DNA of 64,000 nt from Rhizobium tumorigenes (GTDB lineage: Bacteria; Pseudomonadota; Alphaproteobacteria; Rhizobiales; Rhizobiaceae), in the NCBI RefSeq assembly GCF_003240565.2, contig NZ_CP117255.1, positions 620,001-684,000 on the forward strand, written 5' to 3'. Made by a program: the position numbers and the translations under genes. The notes beneath the pieces were generated by a model. The model saw only the letters and a program-made list of their open reading frames with translations. It searched no databases and was not told the origin of the DNA. Of the stretch, positions 17,105-27,276 are shown piece by piece; position 1 is the first letter of the stretch; each line of letters begins with the position of its first letter.

Positions 17105-17410
17105 ATGGCAGCCGATGACGACGAATACGTGTATGACGAGGCGACCGGCGACTGGCGTCCCGCGTCCGAAGTAAAGGCTGCCGGCGCTCCCGGTGCCGTC
17201 GAAGTGCGCGATGCCTCCGGCACGGTCCTGACGGACGGCGATAGCGTCACGCTGATCAAGGATCTCAAGGTCAAGGGCGCAGGCCAGACCCTGAAGCAGG
17301 GCACCGTCATCAAGTCTATCCGTCTGACCGACAACCCGGAAGAGATCGACTGCCGCCACGACGCCATCAAGGGTCTTGTCCTGCGCACCGAGTTCGTCCG
17401 CAAGCGCTGA
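17105..17410 (+). CDS. PhnA/YjdM-like protein
   Basis: 101-residue protein with the C-terminal PhnA domain: DGDSVTLIKDLKVKGAGQTL followed by KQGTVIKSIRLT, ending GLVLRTEFVRKR. Full-length YjdM/PhnA proteins have an N-terminal zinc ribbon; here it is replaced by a short acidic segment (AADDDEYVYDEATGDWRPA), so this is the ribbonless form. Despite the historical name alkylphosphonate-uptake protein, no phosphonate role is established. Ribosome site AGGAG lies upstream, and a strong terminator follows. Confidence 0.85.
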   Translation: MAADDDEYVYDEATGDWRPASEVKAAGAPGAVEVRDASGTVLTDGDSVTLIKDLKVKGAGQTLKQGTVIKSIRLTDNPEEIDCRHDAIKGLVLRTEFVRKR

Positions 17411-17417
17411 TCGCCAC

Positions 17418-17446
17418 AGCCCCGGGATCAGAACCGGGGCTTCTCC
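17418..17446. terminator. Hairpin terminator between convergent genes
   Basis: Perfect stem AGCCCCGG / CCGGGGCT with an 8-base loop just after the PhnA-like gene. The T-richness after it is modest (TCTCCGGTTTTC). It can serve the convergent HerA-like gene as well. Confidence 0.7.
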
Positions 17447-17474
17447 GGTTTTCTCGTTTCACACCCGGCGCCTG

Positions 17475-19031
17475 CTACCGCTTCAGGCTCCCCAAAATAC
17501 CCCGCACCAGCGCTCGACCGACCTGGGTCGCAACGGTGCGGGCAACGCTTTTGAGCGCCGCCTCCATGACCGTTTCGCGCTGATATCCTGTTCGTCCGGC
17601 CGGTTTTTCCTTGGTCTCGTCCTTGTCTCCGCCAAAGCCGGGCAGGGTCCAGCGGCCCGAGGCGTTGTCGTTGTCGGCGGGCTGAGCCTGCGGGTGCTGC
17701 TTGGCGGCATCCTGGTCCGCAGCCTTGCTGGCCCGGGCGATCAGGATTTCGTAGGCGGATTCTCGGTCTATATCCTGGTCGTACTGGCCGGCGACCGGGC
17801 TGTTGGCCATGATCTTCTGGCGCTCGTCATCCGTGACCGGTCCGACGCGGCCGGAAGGTGGGCGGATCAGCGTGCGCTGGACGATAGACGGCGCGCCTTT
17901 GCCCTCCAGCGTCGACACCAGCGCCTCGCCGGTACCGAGCGTGGTGATGACGGTGGCGCAATCGAAATCGGGGTTGGGCCGGAACGTCTCGGCAGCGCTC
18001 TGTACTGCTTTTTGCTCACGCGGCGTATAAGCGCGCAGCGCATGCTGTACGCGGTTGCCGAGTTGTGCGAGCACGGTGTCCGGCACGTCGAGCGGGTTCT
18101 GGGTGACGAAGTAGACGCCGACGCCCTTCGAGCGGATCAGTCGCACCACCTGCTCGACGCGCTGCGTCAGCACTTTCGGAGCGTCGTCGAAGAGCAAGTG
18201 GGCCTCATCGAAGAAGAACACCAGCTTCGGCTTTTCGGGATCGCCGATCTCGGGCAGTTCCTCGAACAGTTCCGACAGCAGCCAGAGCAGGAAGGTCGCA
18301 TAGAGCCGCGGGTTCATCATCAGTTTGTCGGCGGCCAGCACCGAGATCTGGCCGTAACCGTTCTGGCTGGTGCGCATGATGTCGCTGATCTTCAGCGCCG
18401 GTTCCCCGAAGAAATGCTCGGCGCCCTGCTGCTCCAGCACCAGCAGCCCGCGCTGGATCGATCCGACGGAGGATTTCGAGATCAGGCCGTACTGGTTGGA
18501 CAGCGCAGATGCGTTTTCCCCCATGTAGTTGAGCAGCGCCTGGAAATCCTTGAGGTCGAGCAGCGGTAGTCCGCCCTGGTCGGCGATCTTGAAGGCGATG
18601 TTGATGACGCCTTCCTGTGCCTCCGACGCATTCATCAGCCGCGACAGCAGCAGCGGCCCCATCTCGGCAATCGTGGTGCGCACGCGGTGGCCCTTTTCGC
18701 CGTAGAGATCCCAGAAGATCACCGGAAACTGCTCGAACTCATACGGCGAGAGGCCGATCTCCTCGGCGCGTTTCAAGAGGAAATCCTTCGGCTCGCCCCG
18801 CTCCGCAATGCCGGAAAGGTCGCCCTTGACGTCGGCGCAGAAGACCGGGACGCCGGCCCGCGAAAAGCCCTCGGCCATCACCTGGAGCGATACGGTCTTG
18901 CCGGTACCGGTAGCCCCGGTCACCAGCCCGTGGCGGTTGCCGAACTTCAGCGACAGGTATTCCTTGCCGGCGATGCTGTCGTCCGGCTTGCGGCTGGCGC
19001 CGAGAAAGATCTGTCCCTTGTCATCAGCCAT
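17475..19031 (-). CDS. HerA-like/DUF853 P-loop ATPase
   Basis: 518-residue ATPase of the YjgR/DUF853 group, related to HerA-FtsK DNA pumps. Walker A is GATGTGKT (39-46), Walker B is LVFFFDEAH, and a conserved YFVTQNPLDVPDTVL follows. A Gln/Asp/Lys-rich low-complexity linker (about 440-480) precedes a short basic C-terminal helix (RTVATQVGRALVRGILGSLKR, about the last 20 residues). ATG 19031 gives MADDKGQIFLGAS; upstream frame is noncoding. It has no nuclease partner here (NurA or Sir2 type), so it is the widespread housekeeping-type protein of unknown function rather than a defence HerA. Confidence 0.88.
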   Translation of the reverse strand: MADDKGQIFLGASRKPDDSIAGKEYLSLKFGNRHGLVTGATGTGKTVSLQVMAEGFSRAGVPVFCADVKGDLSGIAERGEPKDFLLKRAEEIGLSPYEFEQFPVIFWDLYGEKGHRVRTTIAEMGPLLLSRLMNASEAQEGVINIAFKIADQGGLPLLDLKDFQALLNYMGENASALSNQYGLISKSSVGSIQRGLLVLEQQGAEHFFGEPALKISDIMRTSQNGYGQISVLAADKLMMNPRLYATFLLWLLSELFEELPEIGDPEKPKLVFFFDEAHLLFDDAPKVLTQRVEQVVRLIRSKGVGVYFVTQNPLDVPDTVLAQLGNRVQHALRAYTPREQKAVQSAAETFRPNPDFDCATVITTLGTGEALVSTLEGKGAPSIVQRTLIRPPSGRVGPVTDDERQKIMANSPVAGQYDQDIDRESAYEILIARASKAADQDAAKQHPQAQPADNDNASGRWTLPGFGGDKDETKEKPAGRTGYQRETVMEAALKSVARTVATQVGRALVRGILGSLKR

Positions 19032-19245
19032 CCGTCGTCTCCCCACCGGATCAGGCAGCCCTGCCGGCTGCGATCGTGTTTTACATTGCTTGCTTATAAA
19101 GAGGGTCTTCCGCAGGAACAACAACTTGCTGCGGACGCTGCCATAATCGGAGAAAAGCGACCTCCCGCCCCGCGTCGCCTTGAGTTGGCCGGCCAAACAA
19201 AATACGCTTTGAACTACCCTTTAATCCCTGTGGCAGGAGAGCCCC

Positions 19246-19644
19246 ATGAACGAAGTCGTAGACCAGATCGCCTCCAAGGCAGGCATCGCCCCCGATATCG
19301 CCGAACGCGCCGTCGGCATGATGCTCGGCTTCCTGCAGCGCGAGGCTCCGGACGGCCCCGTCTCGAAGATGATCACGGCGATCCCCGGCGCGCCCGATCT
19401 CGTAGCCCAGTTCAATGGTGCCGAGACCGGCGGCGGCGGCGGGCTGCTCGGAGGCCTCATGAGCGCCGTCGGCGCTGGCGGCGGCATCATGGCGCTCGGT
19501 CAGGAACTGATGAGCCAGGGGCTCGGCATGAGCGAGATCTCGGCGCTCGCCAAGGAAACCATCGCAGTCGCAAGGCAATATGCCGGTGACGAAGTCGTCG
19601 ACGAGGTCGTCGGCTCGATCCCGGGGCTCAGCCAGTTCGTCTGA
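19246..19644 (+). CDS. DUF2267-like protein
   Basis: 132-residue protein beginning MNEVVDQIASKAGIAPDIAE, a helical N-terminal pattern of DUF2267-like proteins, then a Gly-rich stretch (ETGGGGGLLGGLMSAVGAGG) and a C-terminal helix. CAGGAG is well placed upstream. Function unknown. It is transcribed divergently from the HerA-like gene. Confidence 0.7.
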   Translation: MNEVVDQIASKAGIAPDIAERAVGMMLGFLQREAPDGPVSKMITAIPGAPDLVAQFNGAETGGGGGLLGGLMSAVGAGGGIMALGQELMSQGLGMSEISALAKETIAVARQYAGDEVVDEVVGSIPGLSQFV

Positions 19645-19685
19645 TCCGGTAATATCAGGCGGCGGCTCGGAAATCCGGGCTGCCG

Positions 19686-19940
19686 CTACGCCTGCTTGTC
19701 CAGCCATTCGCGCAGCGCGGCGTTAATGCGCGTCTGCCAACCCGGACCACCCTCGCGAAACCGCTCCAGGACATCCGCATCGAGCCGGATCGTCGTCGAT
19801 TCCTTCGGCGCATCGATCAGCGGCCGGCCGCGCCTGACGGGCACGCTTCTGAATTTCTCGATCCACTCGGGGGTCGACAAATCCGGTGCGTCATCAGGGT
19901 CTTGCCATTCTTCCTTGATAGACTTTTCGCTCTCGGTCAT
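19686..19940 (-). CDS. brnA: BrnA-type antitoxin
   Basis: 84-residue antitoxin. The C-terminal half (ESTTIRLDADVLERFRE followed by GWQTRINAALREWL) is a ribbon-helix-helix domain as in BrnA, which binds BrnT and represses the operon. The N-terminal acidic region (SEKSIKEEWQDPDDAPDLST) is the part expected to contact the toxin. It overlaps the end of brnT by 47 bases, so the two are translated from one message in different frames. The order toxin first, antitoxin second is usual for brnTA. Confidence 0.9.
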   Translation of the reverse strand: MTESEKSIKEEWQDPDDAPDLSTPEWIEKFRSVPVRRGRPLIDAPKESTTIRLDADVLERFREGGPGWQTRINAALREWLDKQA

Positions 19941-20172
19941 TGGCTTTCCTCATGCTGATGATCCGCTCATGACCGTCCCGTGGCGTCCACACGACGATCA
20001 TCATTCTGCCGTCGAGAAAGCCCACGGTGATGAACCGTTGTTCGCCATACTCGGCCCGGTCGTCTTCCCGGGTAAGCGTGTCGCCGGCGAAAATCTCGCT
20101 GCATCTGGCAAAGTCGAGCCCGCGCTCTGCAAGCGCTCTGTCGCGTTTCGCCGGGTCGAAAATGATCGCCAT
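19894..20172 (-). CDS. brnT: BrnT-type toxin ribonuclease
   Basis: 92-residue RelE-fold toxin that cleaves RNA. It shows the family pattern: FDPAKRDRALAERGLDF at the N-terminus, DDRAEYGEQRFITVGFLDGR in the middle and ERIISMRKANDRERKVY at the C-terminus, containing the R-x-x-x-A motif. It is the first gene of the operon, overlapping brnA by 47 bases. The upstream region is AT-rich, with near-matching GTTATT and AGTAAC arms that could be the BrnA operator. Confidence 0.92.
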   Translation of the reverse strand: MAIIFDPAKRDRALAERGLDFARCSEIFAGDTLTREDDRAEYGEQRFITVGFLDGRMMIVVWTPRDGHERIISMRKANDRERKVYQGRMARP

Positions 20173-20243
20173 TTTTGTTACTACAAAAATCTATAATTTG
20201 CAATAACGACAGAATAGCAACTTTTGCGCGCATTGATAGCCGT

Positions 20244-21017
20244 TCAGGCTTTTTTGACGGCCACCATGAACAGCCGGGGAAAGCGTAGCAGGACCTTGCC
20301 GTCGGCAAGCGGCGTATAGGCTTTGGCGATGCGGGCAAGATAGTCTGCCGTGAAGGCATCGCGGTGGGCGTCTCCGGCCCTGTCGAGATAAGGGCGCAGG
20401 CCCGTTCCCTTGACCCATTCGACGATCGCTTCAGCATCGGCCATCGGGTGGTTGTAGACGGTGTGCCAGAGATCGATACGCGCAGCCTTGCCGATCAGCC
20501 GGTGGTAGTAAACGGAAGGGGGGGCGAGGGGAGTGCGGCGAACGCTCTTTGCCTCGAACGCCGGACGCCAGGGCCCGGCATGCGCCGTCTCTTCCATCAG
20601 CAGGTGTGTCGGCTCGTTGAGATTGTCCGGCATTTGCACCGCCAGCACGCCGCCGGGCGCAAGGCCGTCCAACAGCCTGTCGAAGATGTCGAGATGGTTT
20701 GGCAGCCACTGGAAGACGGCATTGGCAAACAGCAGGTCGGTCTTTTCGCTCGGTTGCCAGGTCGCAAGATCCGCCTGCGTGAAGGTGGTGCCGGGCAGGC
20801 GTAGGTGCGCGCTCTCCAGCATGTCGAGATCGCTGTCGAGGCCGGAAACCGCGGTGGCACCGAAGCGCTCGACGATCAGTTCCGTCGAATTGCCGGGCCC
20901 GCAACCGAGGTCGATTGCACGCGTCACCGTTTCAAGCGGCACCTGGGCCAGCAGGTCGCGCGCGGGACGGGTGCGCTCGTCCTCGAACTTCACATACTGG
21001 TTTGCCGACCACGCCAT
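20244..21017 (-). CDS. tam: Trans-aconitate 2-methyltransferase
   Basis: 257-residue SAM-dependent methyltransferase that esterifies trans-aconitate, an inhibitor of aconitase formed from cis-aconitate. The start [20 protein letters not shown] and motif [11 protein letters not shown] (36-45), followed by GLDSD and [12 protein letters not shown], match the Tam family closely in sequence and length. It stands alone on the minus strand between brnTA and the TerC-CBS gene. Confidence 0.93.
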   Translation of the reverse strand: MAWSANQYVKFEDERTRPARDLLAQVPLETVTRAIDLGCGPGNSTELIVERFGATAVSGLDSDLDMLESAHLRLPGTTFTQADLATWQPSEKTDLLFANAVFQWLPNHLDIFDRLLDGLAPGGVLAVQMPDNLNEPTHLLMEETAHAGPWRPAFEAKSVRRTPLAPPSVYYHRLIGKAARIDLWHTVYNHPMADAEAIVEWVKGTGLRPYLDRAGDAHRDAFTADYLARIAKAYTPLADGKVLLRFPRLFMVAVKKA

Positions 21018-21077
21018 GTCATGTCTCCCTGTCTTTTCAGACAGACCATTGGCGCCAACTATGACACCAGCATGACG

Positions 21078-22637
21078 TCAGGCCGGCTCTGCGACCCGGC
21101 TGATCCGCACCTTGGCGATGTTGCGACCTTCCAGCTTGACGATCTCGAAAGCCAGGTCCTCGGAGGCAAAGTTCTCGCCCTCGTGCGGCAGGTGGCCGAG
21201 ACGCCAGAGGATGAAGCCGGCCAGCGTCGAATAGCGGTCGTTTTCGTCGACGAGGTCGGCGTCGACCAGTTTAGAGGCTTGGCGGATGTCGATCCAGCCA
21301 TCGACGGTCAGCGATCCGTCGTCGCCTCTCTCGATCGACAGTTTTTCGTCGTCCTCGTCCGGAAATTCGCCGGCGATGGCTTCGAGCAGGTCGGTCGTCG
21401 TCACCATGCCCTCGATCTCGCCATACTCGTCGAGAATGACGGCAATCGCCTGGTTCGAAAGCCGCAGTTGCTCCATCAGCTTCAGCGCCGTGATGCTTTC
21501 ATGCACGACGAGCGGCTGGCGGATCGACCGCGCCAGATCGATGGCACCGTCCTTGAGGAGGTCGCGCAGCAGATCGCGGGCGCTGGCGATGCCGATGAAA
21601 TTGTCGAGACTACCGCGCGCCACCGGAAAGCGAGAATGGCCGACATCGAGGATCAACTGCTGCAGTTCGGCGACTGGCTTGTCGAGGTCGAGCCAGTCGA
21701 TGTCGATGCGGGGCGTCATGATCGAGCGGGCAGAGCGGTCGGCCAGCGCCAGCACGCCCTGGATCATGTCCTTCTCCTCGTTCGAGAAGACTTCGGCTTC
21801 GCCAGCCTGTTCGGCGATCAAGTCAGCCGTCTGGCCGAGCGTGCCCTGCGAGCGCTTGCCGCCGAGCAGGCCCAGCACGGCGTCGGCGGTGCGGTCACGG
21901 ATGTTGCTTGGCGTGATCAGCCGCTCCTTGCTGTGGCGGGCAAGCTGGTTCAGCGCCTCGATGATCACCGAGAAGCCGATTGCGGCGTAGAGATAGCCCT
22001 TCGGAATATGAATGCCGAAACCTTCGATGATCAGCGAGAAGCCGATCATCATGAGGAAACCGAGGCAGAGGATAACGACGGTCGGATGCTTGGAGACGAA
22101 CAGCGTCAGCGGCTTCGACAGCACGAGCATGAAGCCGACGGCAATGATGACGGCCATCATCATCACGGCGAGATCCTGCACTATGCCGACGGCGGTAATG
22201 ACGCTGTCGAGCGAGAAGATCGCATCGAGCACGACGATCTGCACGATCACCTGCCAGAAGACAGCATGGACCTGCTTCTTGTCCTTGCTCTCCTCCTGGC
22301 CTTCCAGCCGCTCGTGCAGCTCCATCGTCCCCTTGAATAGCAGGAATATGCCGCCGATGATGAGGATGATGTCACGGCCCGAAAAGCCGAAATTCATCAC
22401 TGAAAACAAGGGCGTCGTCAGCGTCACGATCCAGGCGATCGAGGCCAGCAGTAAAAGGCGGATGACCAGCGCCAGGCCAAGGCCGATAAGCCTTGCCGAA
22501 TCGCGCTGCTGCGGCGGCAGCTTATCCGCAAGGATCGCGATGAACACGAGGTTGTCGATGCCGAGAACGATCTCGAGAACGATGAGGGTGGCCAGACCGA
22601 CCCAGACGGAAGGATCGGATATCCAGTCGAAGATCAT
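21078..22637 (-). CDS. TerC-family membrane protein with CBS and CorC domains
   Basis: 519-residue fusion. The N-terminal half is a TerC/Alx-type membrane domain with about seven helices and the acidic motifs [13 protein letters not shown] and [14 protein letters not shown], thought to bind metal (Mn2+ in characterised members). A CBS pair follows (about 305-425; [14 protein letters not shown]... [14 protein letters not shown]), then a CorC/HlyC transporter-associated domain at the C-terminus ([14 protein letters not shown]). The architecture matches YoaE/YegH-type proteins, likely metal exporters. ATG 22637 gives [16 protein letters not shown] looked for a yybP-ykoY manganese riboswitch upstream and did not see one. 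Confidence 0.9.
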   Translation of the reverse strand: MIFDWISDPSVWVGLATLIVLEIVLGIDNLVFIAILADKLPPQQRDSARLIGLGLALVIRLLLLASIAWIVTLTTPLFSVMNFGFSGRDIILIIGGIFLLFKGTMELHERLEGQEESKDKKQVHAVFWQVIVQIVVLDAIFSLDSVITAVGIVQDLAVMMMAVIIAVGFMLVLSKPLTLFVSKHPTVVILCLGFLMMIGFSLIIEGFGIHIPKGYLYAAIGFSVIIEALNQLARHSKERLITPSNIRDRTADAVLGLLGGKRSQGTLGQTADLIAEQAGEAEVFSNEEKDMIQGVLALADRSARSIMTPRIDIDWLDLDKPVAELQQLILDVGHSRFPVARGSLDNFIGIASARDLLRDLLKDGAIDLARSIRQPLVVHESITALKLMEQLRLSNQAIAVILDEYGEIEGMVTTTDLLEAIAGEFPDEDDEKLSIERGDDGSLTVDGWIDIRQASKLVDADLVDENDRYSTLAGFILWRLGHLPHEGENFASEDLAFEIVKLEGRNIAKVRISRVAEPA

Positions 22638-22783
22638 AGTTCTGCGTTGGCGGCCGCAGTCATTGCAGACCGGCCACTCCCCTGTTTTGAGATTGGATGA
22701 TGTGTGATGCCGCAAGTCGCCGCCGACAACTGGCTTCGGCGTCTCGAGGTGCCGATAGCTGTCACGGACGAGGAGTGAAAACG

Positions 22784-22801
22784 ACCCGCTTTGCCGGGTC
22801 T
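22784..22801 (-). terminator. Possible hairpin terminator of the cupin gene
   Basis: On the minus strand GACCCG-GCAAAG-CGGGTC is followed by GTTTTC, about 200 bases after the cupin stop. The T-tract is short. Apart from this hairpin, the gap 22638-23011 holds nothing I can support as a gene. Confidence 0.4.
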
Positions 22802-23011
22802 ACAATAGTCGCTGCCCTCGTCTGCCGGCATATCGCTCGCGGCATGGGGCAGGCTGGTACTGGATGGGTCGCTATCGGGCATCGGTGCAATCTGGCGTCG
22901 AACTGGTGTTTAAGCAAGGGGGAGACGACGAAAACATCGGTACCGGCAAGGTTATGAACATCGCATGCCGGCAACTGGACCGCGGCACTCTGCTGCGGTC
23001 CGCCTGATCGG

Positions 23012-23470
23012 TTACGATGCCAGAATACGGATACCGTGTTCGCCGGCGGCGACCAGAAACCGTTCGGCTTCCTCGTCGGGCGCGATTTCCGCCTGCGGAC
23101 CGATATCGGCAACTTCGAAATAGGTCGCCATGTCCTTGTCGATTATGGCCGAAAAGACGACGGCGTCGGGACCGGCATTGCTGTAGCCATGCGGCACGTT
23201 GCCGGGGATGGAAATGATGTCGCCGGCCTGCGCCCGCGTCTCCGAGAGGCCGGAGTCCGTCATCTGCTGCACGGTCAGCGTGCCCTCGAGAATGCGGAAC
23301 ACTTCAGGGCTGGCGTGGCTGTGAAGGGGTGTGCCGCCACCGGACGGGACCGTGACGTCGAAGACGTTGAGCCACGTGCCTTCAAGGCGCGCCTGGCGCT
23401 GGACGTGGTCGCCGAGCACGAAAAGAGGCTTGGCCTGGGCTGCCATATCGGCATGGGAGGAGTCGGACAT
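23012..23470 (-). CDS. Cupin-domain protein
   Basis: 152-residue single-domain cupin. The two cupin motifs are PLHSHASPEVFRILEGTLTV (with His and Glu metal ligands) and GDIISIPGNVPHGYSN. Such small cupins include dioxygenases, isomerases and sensors; nothing in the sequence or neighbours decides. ATG 23470 is followed by MSDSSHADMAAQA, and a weak purine stretch (AGAAAGCGAC) precedes it. It is probably monocistronic. Confidence 0.8.
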   Translation of the reverse strand: MSDSSHADMAAQAKPLFVLGDHVQRQARLEGTWLNVFDVTVPSGGGTPLHSHASPEVFRILEGTLTVQQMTDSGLSETRAQAGDIISIPGNVPHGYSNAGPDAVVFSAIIDKDMATYFEVADIGPQAEIAPDEEAERFLVAAGEHGIRILAS

Positions 23471-23797
23471 GATGTCGCTTTCTTGTTTTTCTTCTTGAGG
23501 ACGCGTCCGTTAAACCCTTCGACCACCCTTGGCAACCGTGCGGCCATGGTCATACGGACGGGCTGCCCTGCGTCATATTCACGGGTACGAACGCGGTGTA
23601 GCAGTATCAGGCGCATTCGAGCGACCTTTGGAGGTCGGCCGAACCAGCCTTGCATATCCACCTTCGTGCCCTTGCAGCGCAAGTGCTAACACGCTCTCCG
23701 ATACAGACATGTGACAGGGAAGACATCGCAGGCGAGGCATGTGGTCTAAATGCAACCCGGCCGTCGATCGCGCCCGATGAGGCCGCCGACCGCAACC
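23471..23797. other. Intergenic, no gene seen
   Basis: About 330 bases between the cupin and alcohol dehydrogenase genes. Open frames here lack ribosome sites and family resemblance. It presumably holds the cupin promoter and the 3' end of the dehydrogenase transcript. Confidence 0.5.
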
Positions 23798-24838
<1,041 letters not shown>

Positions 24839-25085
24839 CGGCAGTTCCGATTCGAGTGGGCGTTGGATGGTTTCCATGATGGCACGCCACCACGGCTGCT
24901 TCCACTCCGCGCCCCATCAATTCTGCTCATGCACCAATTCATGCGACGGATGGCAAGCGCAGGAAAGTTGCGCCGGCTTCACACCTTCGCGTCGTTTGTT
25001 GCGAATGGATTTGCCACTGAGATTTCTTCTTGATTCTCGCCTTCCATGAGGTCTTGTCTCGTGACGAAATTCGAAGGAGATCACC

Positions 25086-25973
25086 ATGGCTGTCGATACA
25101 TCGCCGCGTTCCACTACCTGGACCTATGTCGACGGCGAGTGGCTGCCCGGCAACCCGCCGCTGATCGGGCCCACCTCGCATGCGATGTGGCTGGCCTCGA
25201 CAGTCTTCGACGGCGCCCGCTGGTTCGACGGCATAGCGCCCGATCTCGATCTGCATTGCCAGCGCGTCAACCGCTCGGCCCGCGCCATGGGCCTCGAACC
25301 GACCATGACTGCGGAGCAGATCGAGGCGCTGGCGCTGGAGGGCGTGAAGAAATTCGATGGTACTTCGGCGCTCTACATCAAGCCGATGTACTGGGGCGAG
25401 CACGGGATGCCGACCAGCGTCGTCGCGGTCGATCCGGCCTCGACCCGCTTTGCGCTCTGCCTGTTCGAAGCGCCGATGAACAATGCCAAGCCGCAGTCCC
25501 TGACCGTCTCGCCCTATCGCCGCCCGTCGCCTGAGACGGCGATGACCGAGGCCAAGACCGGCTCGCTCTACCCGAACAGCGGCCGGATGATCGTTGAAGC
25601 CCGTAGCCGTGGCTTCGACAATGCGCTTGCCTGCGACATGAACGGGAATGTCGCCGAGACGGCATCCTCCAACGTCTTCATGGTCAAGGACGGAGCCGTA
25701 TATACGCCCGTCGCCAACCGCACCTTTCTGGCCGGCATCACCCGCGAGCGGATCATCGGCCTGCTCCGCCAGGCCGGCTTCGACGTTCGCGAGACGACGT
25801 TATCCGTTGCCGACTTCATGGGATCGGACGAGGTCTTCACGACTGGAAACTATTCGAAGATCGTCGGCATCGACCGCCTCGATGGCCGCACGTTCGGCGA
25901 AGGACCGGTCGCCCGCAAGGCACTGGAGATTTACATGGACTGGGCCCATTCGCGCAAAGCCACCGACGAATGA
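25086..25973 (+). CDS. Class IV aminotransferase, branched-chain type
   Basis: 295-residue PLP enzyme of fold type IV. The PLP lysine is K157 in MTEAKTGSLYPNSG, and the cofactor phosphate motif is NVAETASSNVFMVKDG. It resembles branched-chain amino acid aminotransferases (IlvE), but shorter homologues of this class also include D-amino acid and aminodeoxychorismate enzymes; the start WTYVDGEWLPGNPPLIGP suits a secondary, not housekeeping, copy. AAGGAG is ideally placed before ATG 25086. Confidence 0.85.
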   Translation: MAVDTSPRSTTWTYVDGEWLPGNPPLIGPTSHAMWLASTVFDGARWFDGIAPDLDLHCQRVNRSARAMGLEPTMTAEQIEALALEGVKKFDGTSALYIKPMYWGEHGMPTSVVAVDPASTRFALCLFEAPMNNAKPQSLTVSPYRRPSPETAMTEAKTGSLYPNSGRMIVEARSRGFDNALACDMNGNVAETASSNVFMVKDGAVYTPVANRTFLAGITRERIIGLLRQAGFDVRETTLSVADFMGSDEVFTTGNYSKIVGIDRLDGRTFGEGPVARKALEIYMDWAHSRKATDE

Positions 25974-26064
25974 TCGGCCAATCTTCAGACGCATGAAGAA
26001 GAGTTGGCAGCGAGGCGCAATGGCCACCGCCCGCTGAAGGCAAGCAGAGGCATAGTGCGAAACC

Positions 26065-26421
26065 CTATTTCGCCCGCCCGACGGTCTTGCCCTTCGTCTG
26101 CCAGAGCGCATGTACCTCCTGCCAGTCCGGCACGCGGTCGGCATAGAAACCCAACGTCTTGCCGGTCGCAATCGAACCGAACGCCCTCATCGCTTTCAGA
26201 TGCGCGCCGGCGACGAGATAGCGGCGCATGGCGGCCTCGTCTTTCCAAACCGTCAGCGTATGATGGACGCCGTCTATCTGTCTTGCAGCCGTTGAGATGT
26301 TTCCCTCTGCCTTCTGCGCCTGCAGCATAGAGGGGATGGCGTGCCACCAGAAGCGCGGCAGATGACGCCGTGCCTTGATCTGGAGGCCCGTAATCGACAC
26401 GTAGACCATCGTTCCGTCCAT
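26065..26421 (-). CDS. Monooxygenase-like dimeric alpha/beta-barrel protein
   Basis: 118-residue protein (MDGTMVYVSITGLQIKARRH start) with the short beta-alpha-beta pattern and HHTLTVWKDEAAMRRYL segment found in antibiotic-biosynthesis-monooxygenase and DUF3291-like proteins. Substrate unknown. It is divergent from a TetR regulator at 26532, with 110 bases between them, and is the most likely target of that regulator. Confidence 0.65.
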   Translation of the reverse strand: MDGTMVYVSITGLQIKARRHLPRFWWHAIPSMLQAQKAEGNISTAARQIDGVHHTLTVWKDEAAMRRYLVAGAHLKAMRAFGSIATGKTLGFYADRVPDWQEVHALWQTKGKTVGRAK

Positions 26422-26531
26422 GATTGCTCCCGTCCGCGAGGCCTGCTGGCTCTTATCTAGACACTGTAAAGATATATGACATCCATCCCGGCCTCTCGTC
26501 AAGGGCGATCTTGTCGGTGTAAGGATGGCGG

Positions 26532-27146
26532 ATGACACAGACCTATCATCACGGAGCGCTTCGTCCGGCGCTGCTTGCCGCGGCAGAGGCGATCCTCGAC
26601 CGCGACGGTATTGAAGCCCTGACGTTGCGGGCAGCGGCACGCGAGGCTGGAGTCTCCCATGCGGCACCGTCCCATCATTTCGGCGACATCACCGGCCTGC
26701 TGACCGAGTTGGCGGAAGGAGGCTTCGTCCGACTGCGGCAGGCTCTCGAGAAGCATCTGGCCGAACCGGACGCACTCAAGCGAGTTCGGGCACTGGCGCA
26801 CGGTTACGTCGCCTTCGCCAGGGCCCATCCCGGGATATTCCTGCTGATGTTCCGCTCGGAGCGGCTGGACTGGTCTTCCCCGGCGCTGGCGACGGCAGGC
26901 GTCGCCGCCTTCGCCCTGTTGACCCCGGACCAGTCAGGCCTGGCACCTGATCAATCCGGATTTGTGCCGGACGCCACGCCGCAAAACTTCGAGACCTTGG
27001 TGCTGGCCAGCACACGCTGGTCGCTGATGCACGGGCTGGCCACCCTGCTGATAGACGGCCGGCTCGGCGCGATGGCGGAAAAGACGCCGGATGCGGATCT
27101 CGAGCGGCTGGTCGAGGCGGTGATCCGCAGTGGCCTCCGGGCCTGA
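26532..27146 (+). CDS. TetR-family transcriptional regulator
   Basis: 204 residues. The N-terminal HTH is complete: YHHGALRPALLAAAEAILDR, LTLRAAAREAGVSHAAPSHHF, GDITGLLTELAEGGF. The C-terminal ligand domain is of the kind beginning VRALAHGYVAFARAHPGIF, common in TetR proteins with a WHG-type domain. A small in-frame repeat occurs in the loop (TPDQSGLAPDQSGFVPD). Divergent from the monooxygenase-like gene at 26065. Confidence 0.9.
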   Translation: MTQTYHHGALRPALLAAAEAILDRDGIEALTLRAAAREAGVSHAAPSHHFGDITGLLTELAEGGFVRLRQALEKHLAEPDALKRVRALAHGYVAFARAHPGIFLLMFRSERLDWSSPALATAGVAAFALLTPDQSGLAPDQSGFVPDATPQNFETLVLASTRWSLMHGLATLLIDGRLGAMAEKTPDADLERLVEAVIRSGLRA

Positions 27147-27276
27147 TGGAGGCGCTTGTCAGACTGTTTGCCAAATTCCCCGTTGCACAACGGAAGAAAA
27201 TGCATTTTCCTGACGACCAAGCCGATGTTTCCGAGTTTCGTCTGCACCGTAATGTGCCGGAGAGGGGGGAAGGTTC

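Noticed and set aside
17475..19031. HerA-like ATPase as part of an antiphage HerA system
   Set aside because: No NurA, Sir2, DUF4297 or other partner gene is adjacent, and the protein is of the widespread YjgR/DUF853 kind.
21078..23011. yybP-ykoY manganese riboswitch upstream of the TerC-CBS gene
   Set aside because: TerC-family genes are often preceded by this riboswitch, but I found neither its conserved loops nor the expected leader pattern in 22638-23011.
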